DNA of 64,000 bases from Plantago major (Eukaryota > Streptophyta > Magnoliopsida > Lamiales > Plantaginaceae), in the NCBI GenBank assembly GCA_026545765.1, contig CM048839.1, forward strand, positions 24,180,566 through 24,244,565. Direction: 5' to 3'. Both the position numbers and the translations under genes were made by a program. The notes beneath the pieces were generated by a model. That model made no database searches and was not told the DNA's origin. It saw nothing but the letters and a program-made list of their open reading frames with translations. Positions 1-9,682 of the stretch are shown one piece after another (within the stretch, counting starts at the first letter, position 1; each line of letters opens with the position of its first letter).

Positions 1-534
1 TTCAAACACAAGAGTATGCGGAAATCCACTCTTTCCATAAATCTTATGAGCTGCATTTTCAACATCTGTCATACTCATTTCGCTCGTTTTCTGGCGATAG
101 GCTTCTTTGTATGCACCAATCCACTTCGAAACATTTTTGTTGAGCTGCGACCAACGACCTCTCATTGACTCCACAGTTCGCTTTGATAGTGTACCGGGAT
201 TTTCTTCCCGGGATTTCTCATACAACTTGAGAACTTTGTTCCATAAAGTATCACCTTTTTTATTAGTGCCGGTAATTGCATCTCCACCCACGTAAACCCA
301 AGCTGACATTAGGGCTACATCTTCAAGGGGCTCCCAATTCACGGATACATTGGTTGAGTTCGTTTCAACTTCGGGTTCAGTGTTATTTTGAGTAAGATTA
401 GGAGGGTTATTCTGAGTAAGATTCGGAGTAAATTGGGTACCCATATTTGTTTCATAACTAGGAAATGCTTGAGAGTTTTGTGTATTTTCATAAGTAGAAT
501 AATAGTGTGGGTAAAATGGATCATTTGGATCCAT
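1..534 (-). CDS. PIF/Harbinger ORF1-like Myb/trihelix protein, partial at left edge
   Basis: The minus strand is open from an ATG at 534-532 to the edge of the window (178 codons, no stop), so the C-terminus lies outside. Residues 1-65 are low-complexity and rich in Asn, Thr and Pro. Residues about 67-178 form a Myb/trihelix-like helical domain with regularly spaced tryptophans (W67, W79, W98, W128, W138) and a basic stretch around 118-127. Plant proteins of this type are often mislabelled glutathione S-transferase T3-like. They resemble the accessory ORF1 of PIF/Pong/Harbinger transposons, which binds DNA and helps the transposase. The start is supported by a TATA-like box about 95 bp upstream. 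The locus points away from the related unit at 1,390-4,268, so this is a second Harbinger unit or a domesticated relative. The visible part is unbroken. Confidence 0.62.
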   Translation of the reverse strand, partial: MDPNDPFYPHYYSTYENTQNSQAFPSYETNMGTQFTPNLTQNNPPNLTQNNTEPEVETNSTNVSVNWEPLEDVALMSAWVYVGGDAITGTNKKGDTLWNKVLKLYEKSREENPGTLSKRTVESMRGRWSQLNKNVSKWIGAYKEAYRQKTSEMSMTDVENAAHKIYGKSGFPHTLVFE

Positions 535-627
535 CGGATAGAACCGAAAATGATTTGTGTTTGAGATATGAAGTAGTTGATAGAAGGGGATTTTTCAGAT
601 GTGTGAAAATTGTAGTAATATCCGTGT

Positions 628-635
628 CTATTTAA
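628..635 (-). promoter_or_regulatory. TATA-like box of the left-edge ORF1 gene
   Basis: On the minus strand this reads TTTAAATA, followed by AGACACGG, about 95 bp upstream of the ATG at 534. The context parallels the TATAAATAGAGACC of the neighbouring Harbinger unit. Confidence 0.4.
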
Positions 636-790
636 AGATAACTTTTTTAATGAATTTTAATATATTTTTTATTTTTTTCGAAAGGATAATAAAAATTTAT
701 TAAGAGAAATAAAGAAATCTAAAAAAAAAAGAAGGTCCAATAGAGAGGAGACACTTGTCCCCTCCCTATCCAATTGATCTGCTGGTTGCT

Positions 791-820
791 TGATGGGCGC
801 CCAGACCTGGGCGCCCATCA
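791..820. repeat. Near-perfect 30-bp palindrome
   Basis: Two perfect 14-bp arms (TGATGGGCGCCCAG and its complement) flank a 2-nt spacer in otherwise AT-rich DNA. It lies in the 5' region of the minus-strand ORF1 gene. It could be a transposon sub-terminal hairpin or a regulatory hairpin. Confidence 0.7.
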
Positions 821-845
821 TACACTTATTTTTTTTTTTAATTTT

Positions 846-872
846 TTTGTGGTGGGTCCCACCCACCACAAA
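846..872. repeat. Second inverted repeat, 12-bp arms
   Basis: The arm TTTGTGGTGGGT and its exact complement are separated by CCC. It lies 26 bp beyond the 30-bp palindrome, so two hairpin-forming sites are stacked here. Confidence 0.65.
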
Positions 873-1264
873 TGCCCAACCTGTTGCCGATATTCTCGGT
901 CTAAACTATAATAGTAAATAATTTAATAAAATCATACTGTATAATGAAATTTTAATTTAGTCAGTTGATCGGTCAGAGTTAAAATAAAAAGATTTATTTG
1001 GAATGAAGGAAGTAAAAGACTATTAGTTCACCTTGGTCTTTCGAAATTCCTAGTAGAAAGCTAAATACTGATCGGTCACTTGTGAGTCACCAAGCGCCAG
1101 GATGCCGCATGGTTGAACTTGGTAGCAGCCAACCAGGTTGGTCACACTCCTAGGTTTTTTTTTTTTAATTTTAAATGTTGTCCAACTTTCAAACGGGTAT
1201 AACTTTTAAAATAAAAATGCAAAAAATAAATAAAAATCACCAACGGCTTTATTTTTTCGAGATC

Positions 1265-1272
1265 TATAAATA
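1265..1272 (+). promoter_or_regulatory. TATA box of the Harbinger ORF1
   Basis: TATAAATA lies about 118 bp upstream of the ATG at 1,390. A pyrimidine-rich leader follows, typical of a plant 5' UTR. Confidence 0.55.
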
Positions 1273-1389
1273 GAGACCAGTTTGACTATGTTTGGATCAT
1301 CCCATCTCCAACTCCTCTTTCTCTCTTAATTAAACTTAAAACACTCTCTTCACTTCAAAACACCATCTCCACTTCAATTTTCCGGCAAC

Positions 1390-2511
1390 ATGGACGAAAA
1401 CTTGTTTACTCCGAAAACTTTGAGGTGGATGCAAGAAAACACACCCGAAGCCTACGGAGAGTGCATGCAAAAGTTCAACAAAAACACTTTTCAACAACCC
1501 CAACCGAGCTTCGTTCACCCTTTGTTCCAAAGCTCCTACCAATACCCCTACACTCAAAAGTACCATTCTCCAACCTCCTAAACACCAATATTTTCACAAA
1601 CACCGGAAGTTGATGTTGTTCCTGAAATGCAGCTGGAAATTCAACCGAACCGGAGGCGTGGAAAAGGGAAAGCCAAAGCCAAGGAAGGAGTGACATCCAA
1701 CAAAGAGCAAGGACGGAACTCACTCTACAACCAAAATGAGGACTTGGTTCTCATCTCTTGCTACATGGCTGTTAGCCAAAATTCGATCGTTGGCACGAAT
1801 CAGAAGTACGCAACTTTGTTCCATAAAGTTGAGGACAAGTTCGAGGATGTCCGGAGGGATGGGAAGATGTCCGGTATGGAAAAATGCCGGAGTCATGATT
1901 CACTTCGTCTCAGATTTAAGCGAATGAGAGATGAGATTAATCATTGGTTGATTTGTGTGGATCGTGCTACTAGGGTTGTCGGCGATCGGAGTGGCTACAA
2001 TGAAGCCAATGTGACTGAAATGGCCCAAGAATTCTACAAAGAGAAATCATCCGGTCAACAACCATTCACCATGTTCAAGCAGTGGGATGCCATGAAACAG
2101 TACCCAGAGTGGGGAACGAGGATGAACTTGGAGGAACACATGAAGAAGGCCGCAACAGCTACGAGAGTTGAGGTACCGGATGATGATGATCAACCAATGG
2201 AATCAGAAGGTGGCAGTAGTGGGAGCAAGCGGACCCATGTCAGTGAGGACAGTGTCACGACTAACAAACGGCCTATGGGTCGTGACAAGGCAAAGAAAAT
2301 GGCTAAAGGTGCTAGTTCTGGCAACTACTCAATGGATGCAATGAGCGAGGGATGGGTTAACTTTAATGAAAGTTATCCCCAATACATTGAGTTGGAAAGA
2401 CAGAAGTTGGAGTTTGCCCGCCAAAAGGAGGAACGTAGGATGAAGGAGAAGAAGATGGACATGTTCATGAAACTTATGGGGGACTACACCAACTTGGCCC
2501 TCGCACATTAG
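1390..2511 (+). pseudogene. PIF/Harbinger ORF1 (Myb/SANT-like accessory protein), one in-frame stop
   Basis: A single reading frame runs 374 codons from the ATG at 1,390 to the TAG at 2,509-2,511. It is interrupted only by an in-frame TAA at 1,579-1,581. The long open part starts at an ATG at 1,627 (294 residues). Its first 30 residues are basic and rich in Lys and Arg. Residues about 34-170 form a Myb/trihelix-like domain in which a segment around NQNEDLVLISCYMAVSQNS marks the first helix. Residues 175-225 are acidic and Ser-rich. The C-terminal 70 residues are a charged helix (ERQKLEFARQKEERRMKEKK) of the type named NAM-associated in plants. In Pong-type elements this protein binds DNA and works with the transposase encoded downstream on the same strand, as here. 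Whether the 294-residue protein is still made from the internal ATG is open. Confidence 0.72.
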
Positions 2512-3020
2512 GCATTAACTGATGCACTGCAGAAAGAATTGTTTTCGTCCGAGTAATGGCTGAAATTTGGAACTTGTTTTAGTTTGCTTGTATTTCAAAT
2601 TATGTGAGGTGTGACTTGTTTGTTTTTTACTTTCCGAAGAGTGGCTTGTTTGTGTTTTACTATTCCAAGTGTCCGTTGTAATAAAATCAGTGTGCTTTGA
2701 ATTTGAATTTGAATTATTGGAATTATGGAAAGTAAGTATTGTGATTTATCTTTACTTTGTCAGGCATCTTATCTTTGCTTTGTCAGTCATCTTATCTTCA
2801 ATTTGTCAAACACCTTATCTTCAATTTATAAGGCATCCAATGCATTGTGACTCAGTTATGACTAAGAAATGATTCACCCATCTCCCACAACTTGTCTACA
2901 TAATGCAACCGTAGAACACATTTTCAGACACAACAACCTACTTGCATTCATCCCTTCTTCCATTATCTTAACTAAACAGATAACACTTTATCTACTTCAA
3001 GTTTCTAATTAAAGATAATC
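2512..3020 (+). other. Spacer between Harbinger ORF1 and transposase
   Basis: No gene is seen. The T-rich sequence contains several imperfect copies of a phrase like CATCTTATCTTTGCTTTGTCA at 2,760-2,835, a short local tandem repeat. It probably holds the ORF1 3' UTR and the ORF2 promoter. Confidence 0.4.
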
Positions 3021-4268
3021 ATGTCCAACCCACTACCAACACCCGATACTTCTCCAGAGACCAATTCATCATCTAATGAAAGTTTGTTTGGTTCTTCTTT
3101 ATCCAATCCTTTCGTACAAATCCAAAGCATGATAATACAAAACGTACCAAATATGATCCAACTCTTCCAACAACAACAACAACAATGAGACGAGCCACGA
3201 GGCCTAAGAAGAAGCGTGCTTACATTAATAGAAGTCGAGAAGAGTGTGGCAAACAATTGGAGGAAGACTACTTCGGGGTTAACCCACCATATGCAGATAA
3301 ATTTCGACGGAGATTCAGAATGGAGAGGCCATTGTTTGAACGGGTGATTGTTGGTGTGGTGCATCAAGATGATTACTTTGTTTGCAAGACAGATGCTCTT
3401 GGCCGACCGGGGTTAACCACACTACAAAAATGTACCGTAGCCATTCACATGCTAGCTTATGGGGCTTCTGCTGACTCGGTTGATGAGTACTACCGTCTTG
3501 GTGAAAGCACGGCTCTCATGTGTCTTTCGCATTTTTGTGACTCCGTGGTTGCTGAGTTTGATCCAACATACATGCGGAGGGCCAATGAAGCCGATGTACG
3601 AAGGATTCTGGCAATCAATGGTGCAAGAGGATTTGTTGGCATGCTTGGGAGTATTGACTGTATGCGATGGACATGGAAGAACTGTCCCAAGGCGTGGCAC
3701 GGTCAATTCCAAGGCAAAAGCAAAAAGCCTACCCTTGTTTTAGAAGCAGTAGCATCCCAAGATACTTGGATATGGCATCCATTCTTTGGGATTTCCGGAA
3801 AATACAACGACTTGTCAATCGTACAATGTTCACCGGTGTTCGACGATCTCCTGAACGACACGACACCTCAAGTCAACTTTGAGGTCAATGGCCATCAGTA
3901 CAACATGCCTTACTACCTAATTGATGGCATCTACCCAGCTTGGGCTATATTTGTGAGTGCCATCCCGAATCCGATAATGCACAAAAGAAGCCAAGTTCTC
4001 TGAGCGTCAGGAGTCTTGCCGGAACGATGTGGAATGTGCTTTCGGAGTTATGCAAGCATGATTTGCAATTATACGGAATCCGACCCTTGCACACGACAAA
4101 GACACACTCAAAAAGATTACGGATTGCTGCATCACACTCCACAACATGATAGTTGAGGATGAGCGCCGCACATACCTAAACTATGACCGGGAAATTGAAG
4201 AGTTCGAACAAGATACCCGTGAGCATGTACCCGATGTGATTGACGGAGTTTGTATCCGACGGGCGTAA
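3021..4268 (+). pseudogene. PIF/Harbinger DDE transposase, decayed
   Basis: The best open block is 3,185-4,003 (272 residues). A helix-turn-helix-like segment lies at residues 78-110 and the DDE nuclease follows. The first catalytic Asp is D158 in the motif GSIDCMRW and the second is D247 in YYLIDGIYP. The catalytic Glu lies downstream in another frame, in the motif DVECAFG (Glu codon 4,032-4,034). Homology then continues through KKITDCCITLHNMIVEDERR to a stop at 4,266-4,268. An upstream ATG at 3,021 opens 55 codons ending in a Gln tract, where the frame changes (TGA at 3,186). A second frame disturbance lies near 3,967-3,985 and an in-frame TGA at 4,059-4,061. The family cuts and pastes DNA with a 3-bp TTA/TAA target preference. 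This copy should not make a full transposase. Confidence 0.85.
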
Positions 4269-4740
4269 TCTACAATAAATTCCATCCCGGAGTACATGAA
4301 CAATTCACGGCGCATGCATAGTGTGTGCAAGCATGACGAACTCACTGCAGACTTGATGGAACATATTTGGAGGATGCGTTGACTGTGGAGCTTGCCCAAT
4401 CATGTAGTGTGTTTGCTAGTTTGATGCATTTGTGTGTTGTATGTTTGTTGCATTTTCATTTGGTTTTATTTAAATTCCCTGTAGTTTGTTGTAATATATT
4501 TGTGGTTTCAATGAAGTTTCACTTAATAAATTGTAAACGAGTTCTAAAAATGCAATTTTATTAATTGCAACTTTTAAACACTCTTATAATATGGTAAATA
4601 TGTTAAAAAAATTAAATTTTTTTTTCATGACGCCGCGATGACGCATCACCAATGCAGTAGAATCTCGTCACGGATCCCGTCATCAGCCGACAACGCATCA
4701 TCGCGCCGTCACCAATTCAGGTGGTCTTACAGAATCAACA

Positions 4741-5311
4741 GCGAGCAACACGAATTTGAAGTTTTGGACTGTGATGTTTGGTTTATGTCAATCCAGAAAC
4801 TGATACAGAACAGTTTTAGGGGGCAATTACTTTTGTTGCCCTTAAATATCTGTCAATTACGGATTAGTCCTTTCTTTTTCAACAATTACAGATAGTCCCA
4901 ACGCTCATTTGACCAGCTTCTTCACTCTTCGCTCGTTTTAGTAGATGTAGAACACTTTCTTGCATATTGCAAATAATATCGCTATTATAATAGTTTACAA
5001 AATAGTTCATTAACTTCAAATTACTATTTTACCTAAAAAGACATCAAAGTCAGCTTATTCAAATTAATTTCATTATCCAAACAAATAAATCGAAGAAATA
5101 TGAAAAACACGAAGAAATCGAGGATTTTGGGAGCTCCATATCGGAGCTGTTCTGGCGGCCTACATAACTTCCATGTGGCTACCAGGCGGCAAGTTTGGTC
5201 GGTTTGGAGGGCTCAAATCCGCCAAAACTAATTAATAGCAAGTAAAAATGAGTTTTTAAAAAAAAAAAATTGGAAATTTTAACTAACTTAATATAATAAA
5301 GTTATATAATA
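4741..5311. other. AT-rich intergenic DNA
   Basis: No gene or repeat was recognised. Confidence 0.4.
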
Positions 5312-5581
5312 CTCCTTCCGGTCCATTAAAAGCTTCCTAAGGAGCTACTTTATCTTAGTTTAAGAAAAATTAGTTAAATATTAGTTTGTGAGTAGTAGTA
5401 TATTGATAAAGTTGTAAGTGGGTGATAAAGTAAGTGAGAGATTGAATATAATGATAATAAAGTAGGAAAGATAAATAATAAAGAATTGGATAGTGGTATA
5501 AAAACTTTCCTTTTTTGGGTTAGGAAGTTTCTAACGAAACACTAAAAAAGGAAAGTTATAAAGTTTTTAATGGAACGGAGG
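5312..5581. mobile_element. Stowaway-like MITE (Tc1/mariner)
   Basis: The 270-bp element starts CTCCTTCCGGTCCATTAAAAG and ends with a near inverted copy of it (CTTTTTAATGGAACGGAGG). It is flanked by TA on both sides (5,310-5,311 and 5,582-5,583). CTCC(C)TCCG ends with a TA duplication are typical of Stowaway. The interior is AT-rich and non-coding. Confidence 0.8.
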
Positions 5582-5583
5582 TA

Positions 5584-6043
5584 ATAATCATGAACGACTA
5601 CAAATATCGAATTAAGACAATTTATAACTCATTATATTATGATTATTGCCATAATCCGGCCAATACTTATAGTTTTTTTTTTTTTGGGTCGTTTGATGGC
5701 AAGTATAGGACTACCTATATGTTGTAAGATGTGGGGTTTGTTGGATTTTATGGTGAATAAAAAAAAAAAAAGAATGACACTACTTATATTATTTCTAATA
5801 GCTAAAGGGTATTTTACAATACGGTAAAAAAATGTCCAGCATTTATTAAAAATTTTCGCGTTTAACATACCGCAATCTGAAAATAATATCTTTAACTTAT
5901 GACACTTAAGTGTATAGTGTATATATGGAGTACATTTTGTCTACTTTTTATCCAATCATCAATTTTTAATGACGAAGTTTTCCAAAATTGTACTATAAGT
6001 ACAAAATATGTAAGTATCACAACTAAATGCACCTTTTTTTTTT
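5584..6043. other. AT-rich intergenic DNA with poly-A/T runs
   Basis: No coding potential was recognised. Short open frames on both strands are low-complexity. Confidence 0.4.
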
Positions 6044-7563
6044 GAGAAATTTTTTTTTTACACTTAAACCTTTACTTTGAGCTTGCACTAAAACCTTTTT
6101 TTTTTTTACACTTTGCACCAAAACCTTTCAAAAAAAATCTCCCTACCACAAAGGTTGGACGGTGTTAAGTGTCCGTTAGCGAAAATTTTCAAATTGCACC
6201 AAAACCTTTACAAAAACTTGCACTCGCTACCGAAAGCTTTTCTTATAATGTCAGTTCATACTGATTGTTCAGTTTGTATGATACTCATTGTGGATGTAAT
6301 TGCATTTTTTTATTAAAGGGGGTTTGACGTTTGAGGTAAATGATGCGTTATTTGTTTTTTTTCTATTTGTGCATGTAACTTTTTTTTCCGTTTGGTACAT
6401 GCATGTAATTAAGCGTGTATCAAAGAAACTAAAATCGCCTAGTTTTAGTAAGATTACCTAGTCTTTCTTCCTCCACTCATCCATTGATCATGATCATCAT
6501 AAATAGACCAGTCAGAGGTGTAGCTAGGCCCTTGATTATTCAATAATTTACTTTATCTATGTAAAAGTTGTTGATAACTATATTTAAGAGAGACATTTTT
6601 CCTATGCAGCATTAGTTTTGAAGATGTTATGATAGTGACTCTTGATGAGATATATGGAGCACAAAAATTAAGAGACTCATTTGTCACATGGTAATTCTGA
6701 TTGGTTATTGTACTGTGTTTTGAACTTTGAAGCACCAACTTGTTTTATAGGCTCTACTTTTTGTCAAAAATACGTTTTTACTTTTTAATATCAAAATGCT
6801 AGAAAATGTGTCTGAAATTAATTTTTAGCTATGGAAAGGGTGGTTTATGAAAATAAAGAACCTATGTTAGTTGATAGAGACAACGAATCCAGATTAAGAG
6901 TGAAGTATGATATACCATATAAGAGTTGGATGAATGTATACTAAATATATGATTCATTTTCTCAGTAGGGCGATTGTAGACTAAATATATAATTCATTTA
7001 TTGATTAACTTTGTAAATATATGATTAATTTGAACTTACTAGCTACACCTTTGACTGTTTTATTTATGATGAACATGATCAAGGGATGCGTGGAGAACTA
7101 GGTGATCTTACTAAAACTAGACGATTTCAGTATCTTACGATACATGTTTAATTACATGCATGTACCAAACGGAAAAAAAAGTTACATGCACAAATAGGAA
7201 AAAAAACAAATAACGCATCATTTACCTCAAACGGCAAACCCCCTTTAATAAAAAAAAATGCAATTACATCCACAATGAGTCTAATGACACTCATTACTGT
7301 GAAAATAACAATTTAAAGTATCATACAAACTGAACAATAAGTAATAACTGGCATTATAAGAAAAGCTTTCGGTAGCGAGTGCAAGTTTTTGTAAAGGTTT
7401 TGGTGCAATTTGAAAATTTTCGCTAACGGACACTTAACACCGTCCAACCTTTGTGGTAGGGAGATTTTTTTTTGAAAGATTTTGGTGCAAAGTGTTAAAA
7501 ATAAAAGGTTTTAGTGCAAACTCAAAGTGGACGTAAAGGTTTAAGTGTAAAAAAAAATTTCCC
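6044..7563. mobile_element. Long-inverted-repeat MULE-like element
   Basis: Inverted repeats of about 484 bp (6,044-6,527) and 524 bp (7,040-7,563) face each other and enclose about 510 bp of unrelated AT-rich DNA. The outer ends read G(A/G)GAAATTT inward, like many plant Mutator-like termini. They abut T-runs (10 T on the left, 8 T on the right) that could be a 9-bp target duplication. Shared blocks include CTTACACTTAAACC-like and GGTTTTGGTGCAA-like phrases and a GGTGTAGCTAG boundary. No transposase was seen, so this is non-autonomous. A foldback element of another class is possible. Confidence 0.6.
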
Positions 7564-7639
7564 TTTTTTTTATTCCCCAAGTGCAACATTGACTGAGTTT
7601 AGTTGGAAACATTAAGAACATCTGATCACTCACTTGTAT

Positions 7640-7694
7640 ATAATGATCGCATTCGTTTATCCGATCTGTTTATCCGCATTTACGGATGGGATAA
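7640..7694. repeat. Left part of an older CGGAT-rich repeat split by the Sirevirus
   Basis: The sequence carries several TTATCCGATC/TTATCCGC-like words. It would join without a gap to 24,027 onward, where GGATCGGATC words continue, if the Copia element were removed. The right part is listed at 24,027-24,660. Confidence 0.4.
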
Positions 7695-9284
7695 TGTTGG
7701 TCCAAATAACGGCAAAGTAAAAGACTGGGGGAGGGTGAATAGTCTTTTAAAACTTTTGTCGATAAACACAGTTTCTCAGATATCTGATACTTAATTTCAG
7801 AGAGCGGAAGACTTTTATGTGATAAGTGCACGTGCTCAGCAAGATAGGTGTAAATACTTTGCAAGGTAAATAAAGCAAGTAATAAAATGTAGAAAGTAAA
7901 TAACACAAGTCTTTTTATAGTGGTATCTGAAGGTGGCGTAATCCTTCAACTAATCCACTTTGGCCTTTCTCAGACCTAGAATCCACTAAGACAGATAATT
8001 GATGTAACCTTACAAATATCTTCTCTTGATTCCTAAATACACTAGGTTCCCAACCAAGTGTCCCCCCTGAGTTATTCCCCGGCTTTCACAGCCAAGTACT
8101 TCTTGTACTCAGAAACCTCTTTCCTGGAGTTGTTCCTTAGTTTCCCAAACTAAGTACTTCATGTACTCCACGCCAATTAAGGTGTTGGTTAAGGTAGTTT
8201 GTCAGGTGAGCTTCTTTAATAACTTGTTCAGTTATGCAGATAGCTCTGAGAATCAAGTATACTTAATACACTTTGCAATGTATGGTATTTTGTTCTTTAC
8301 TGACCTAAGTCTATGATAAGTGTTCAAGAGAATGAATCTCAGATATGAAATCTTAATTCAACTCCTTCACAAATAACAATGCTTGTTAAGGATCAGGACA
8401 CTTAGAACTTTTGTGCTACTTAGAATCAAGAGCTTTGGCCGCAATAGAAAGCTTGAAGGTAAGTAGTGTGCTTGAGAGAGCTTGTGTGAGAGTATTCAAT
8501 GCAAGTTCAAGATGTGTTCAGTGTTCTAAGGTGTGTTCTCAAGCAGTCTAAGTGTTGATATTTATAGATGAATTTGAGTGTCGTTTGAATAGTATCCGTT
8601 AGGCTTAAATCAAATTCAAACTATTGATATATGAGTATAGTACTGTAGTACGTTTGTCTTCTTCTTCAGAAGCTACCATTTTTGTTCACACATTTCTGTC
8701 CGCGCATTCAATGCATTGTACTATACTTTGTCCTGTAGTGCTTAACTATGCATCAGATCGTAGATCTTTTACTATCAGAGTTCTCTTAAGCTTTGCAAGA
8801 CCTTTTCCAGATTATCACAACTCCAGATACCACTTGTTGAAACAACTTGTTATAATATATTTCTTTTCAGAAACATAGTTTATGTCCAAGGTATCTGAGT
8901 GTAGATATCTGTGGGCACTTTCCTCATTTCAGAAACCTTTTATTTCTCAGATATCTTTTGCAACACTACTTATTTAAAAATGCTTGTGTCTTCAAGATAT
9001 CTGGTCATAGGTATCTGAAAACCCTTGTCTTCAGCAATCTTGTGCAGTCTTCAAATATTCAAATCCGTTGAACTTTTCCTGCTGGATGCCTTCTTCTTGG
9101 ACTTCTTTAGAGGAATAAAAATTACATTCAGAGACCTAACATCCTATACAAGATTTGCTAGACTATCATACTTAGTGAGTTTCCTCTTTTACAGTGTTCA
9201 AGTGAACCAAGAGTACTAACCACCTTTTTGAGCTAAGATAAGTCATTAGGTTGCTGATCAAAATCTAAACAGATATTCCTAACA
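7695..9284 (-). repeat. 3' LTR of the Sirevirus
   Basis: About 1,590 bp, starting TGTTGGTCC and ending CCTAACA on the plus strand. It matches 21,499-24,021 along its whole length, apart from the solo LTR nested in that copy. A TATAAATA-type box is visible on the minus strand near 8,560-8,570. Confidence 0.92.
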
Positions 9285-9303
9285 AATTTCCCCCATTTTG
9301 ATC
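9285..9303 (-). promoter_or_regulatory. Polypurine tract of the Sirevirus
   Basis: On the minus strand the sequence next to the 3' LTR reads AAAATGGGGGAAATT. This is the expected plus-strand priming site and fixes the inner edge of the LTR. Confidence 0.85.
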
Positions 9304-9682
9304 AGTCAACGATGACTATCTGACCTATTACAAATCTGGATGAGGAAACAATCCACCACTTAATCATTTCTTATGATCTTTCAATTCATATAATTAAGTG
9401 CAGAAAGTAAACATCAACCAAATCACAAGGTGTGATCTTTGCTGACAAGTTATCTTTTATAGATTGATATCTGAGAGTAGGTTCATCAGATATGTTACAA
9501 TGAAAGTTCAGATAACTTTTACAAGATAAAACAACAATAAGGTACAGTCAGCAAGATACAAAAAATAAAATAAAATTACATAGTAAATTATGACAACAGG
9601 AGTAACCAAGCTCCAAGTGAACATCCTACAAATTATTCTTCAAGTCTTCAAAATCTTCAAGTCTTCAAAACAGTTCCATGGA

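Larger units (their letters stand above)
641..1264. other. Intergenic DNA between two divergent Harbinger-type loci
   Basis: No coding potential was recognised. The stretch holds two strong inverted repeats (listed separately), several T-rich and A-rich runs, and the upstream regions of both divergent ORF1-like genes. Element termini with a clear 3-bp TTA/TAA target duplication could not be fixed by eye. Confidence 0.5.
1080..4740 (+). mobile_element. PIF/Harbinger (Pong-like) two-gene transposon, ends uncertain
   Basis: ORF1 and transposase are in the same order and strand as in Pong-type elements. The 3' flank (4,540-4,620) recurs almost unchanged near 26,110-26,180, which suggests it is element sequence rather than host DNA. 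Related GC-rich inverted sequences lie at 4,630-4,650 and 4,690-4,715. Terminal inverted repeats and target duplications were not resolved, so both limits are approximate. Confidence 0.5.
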
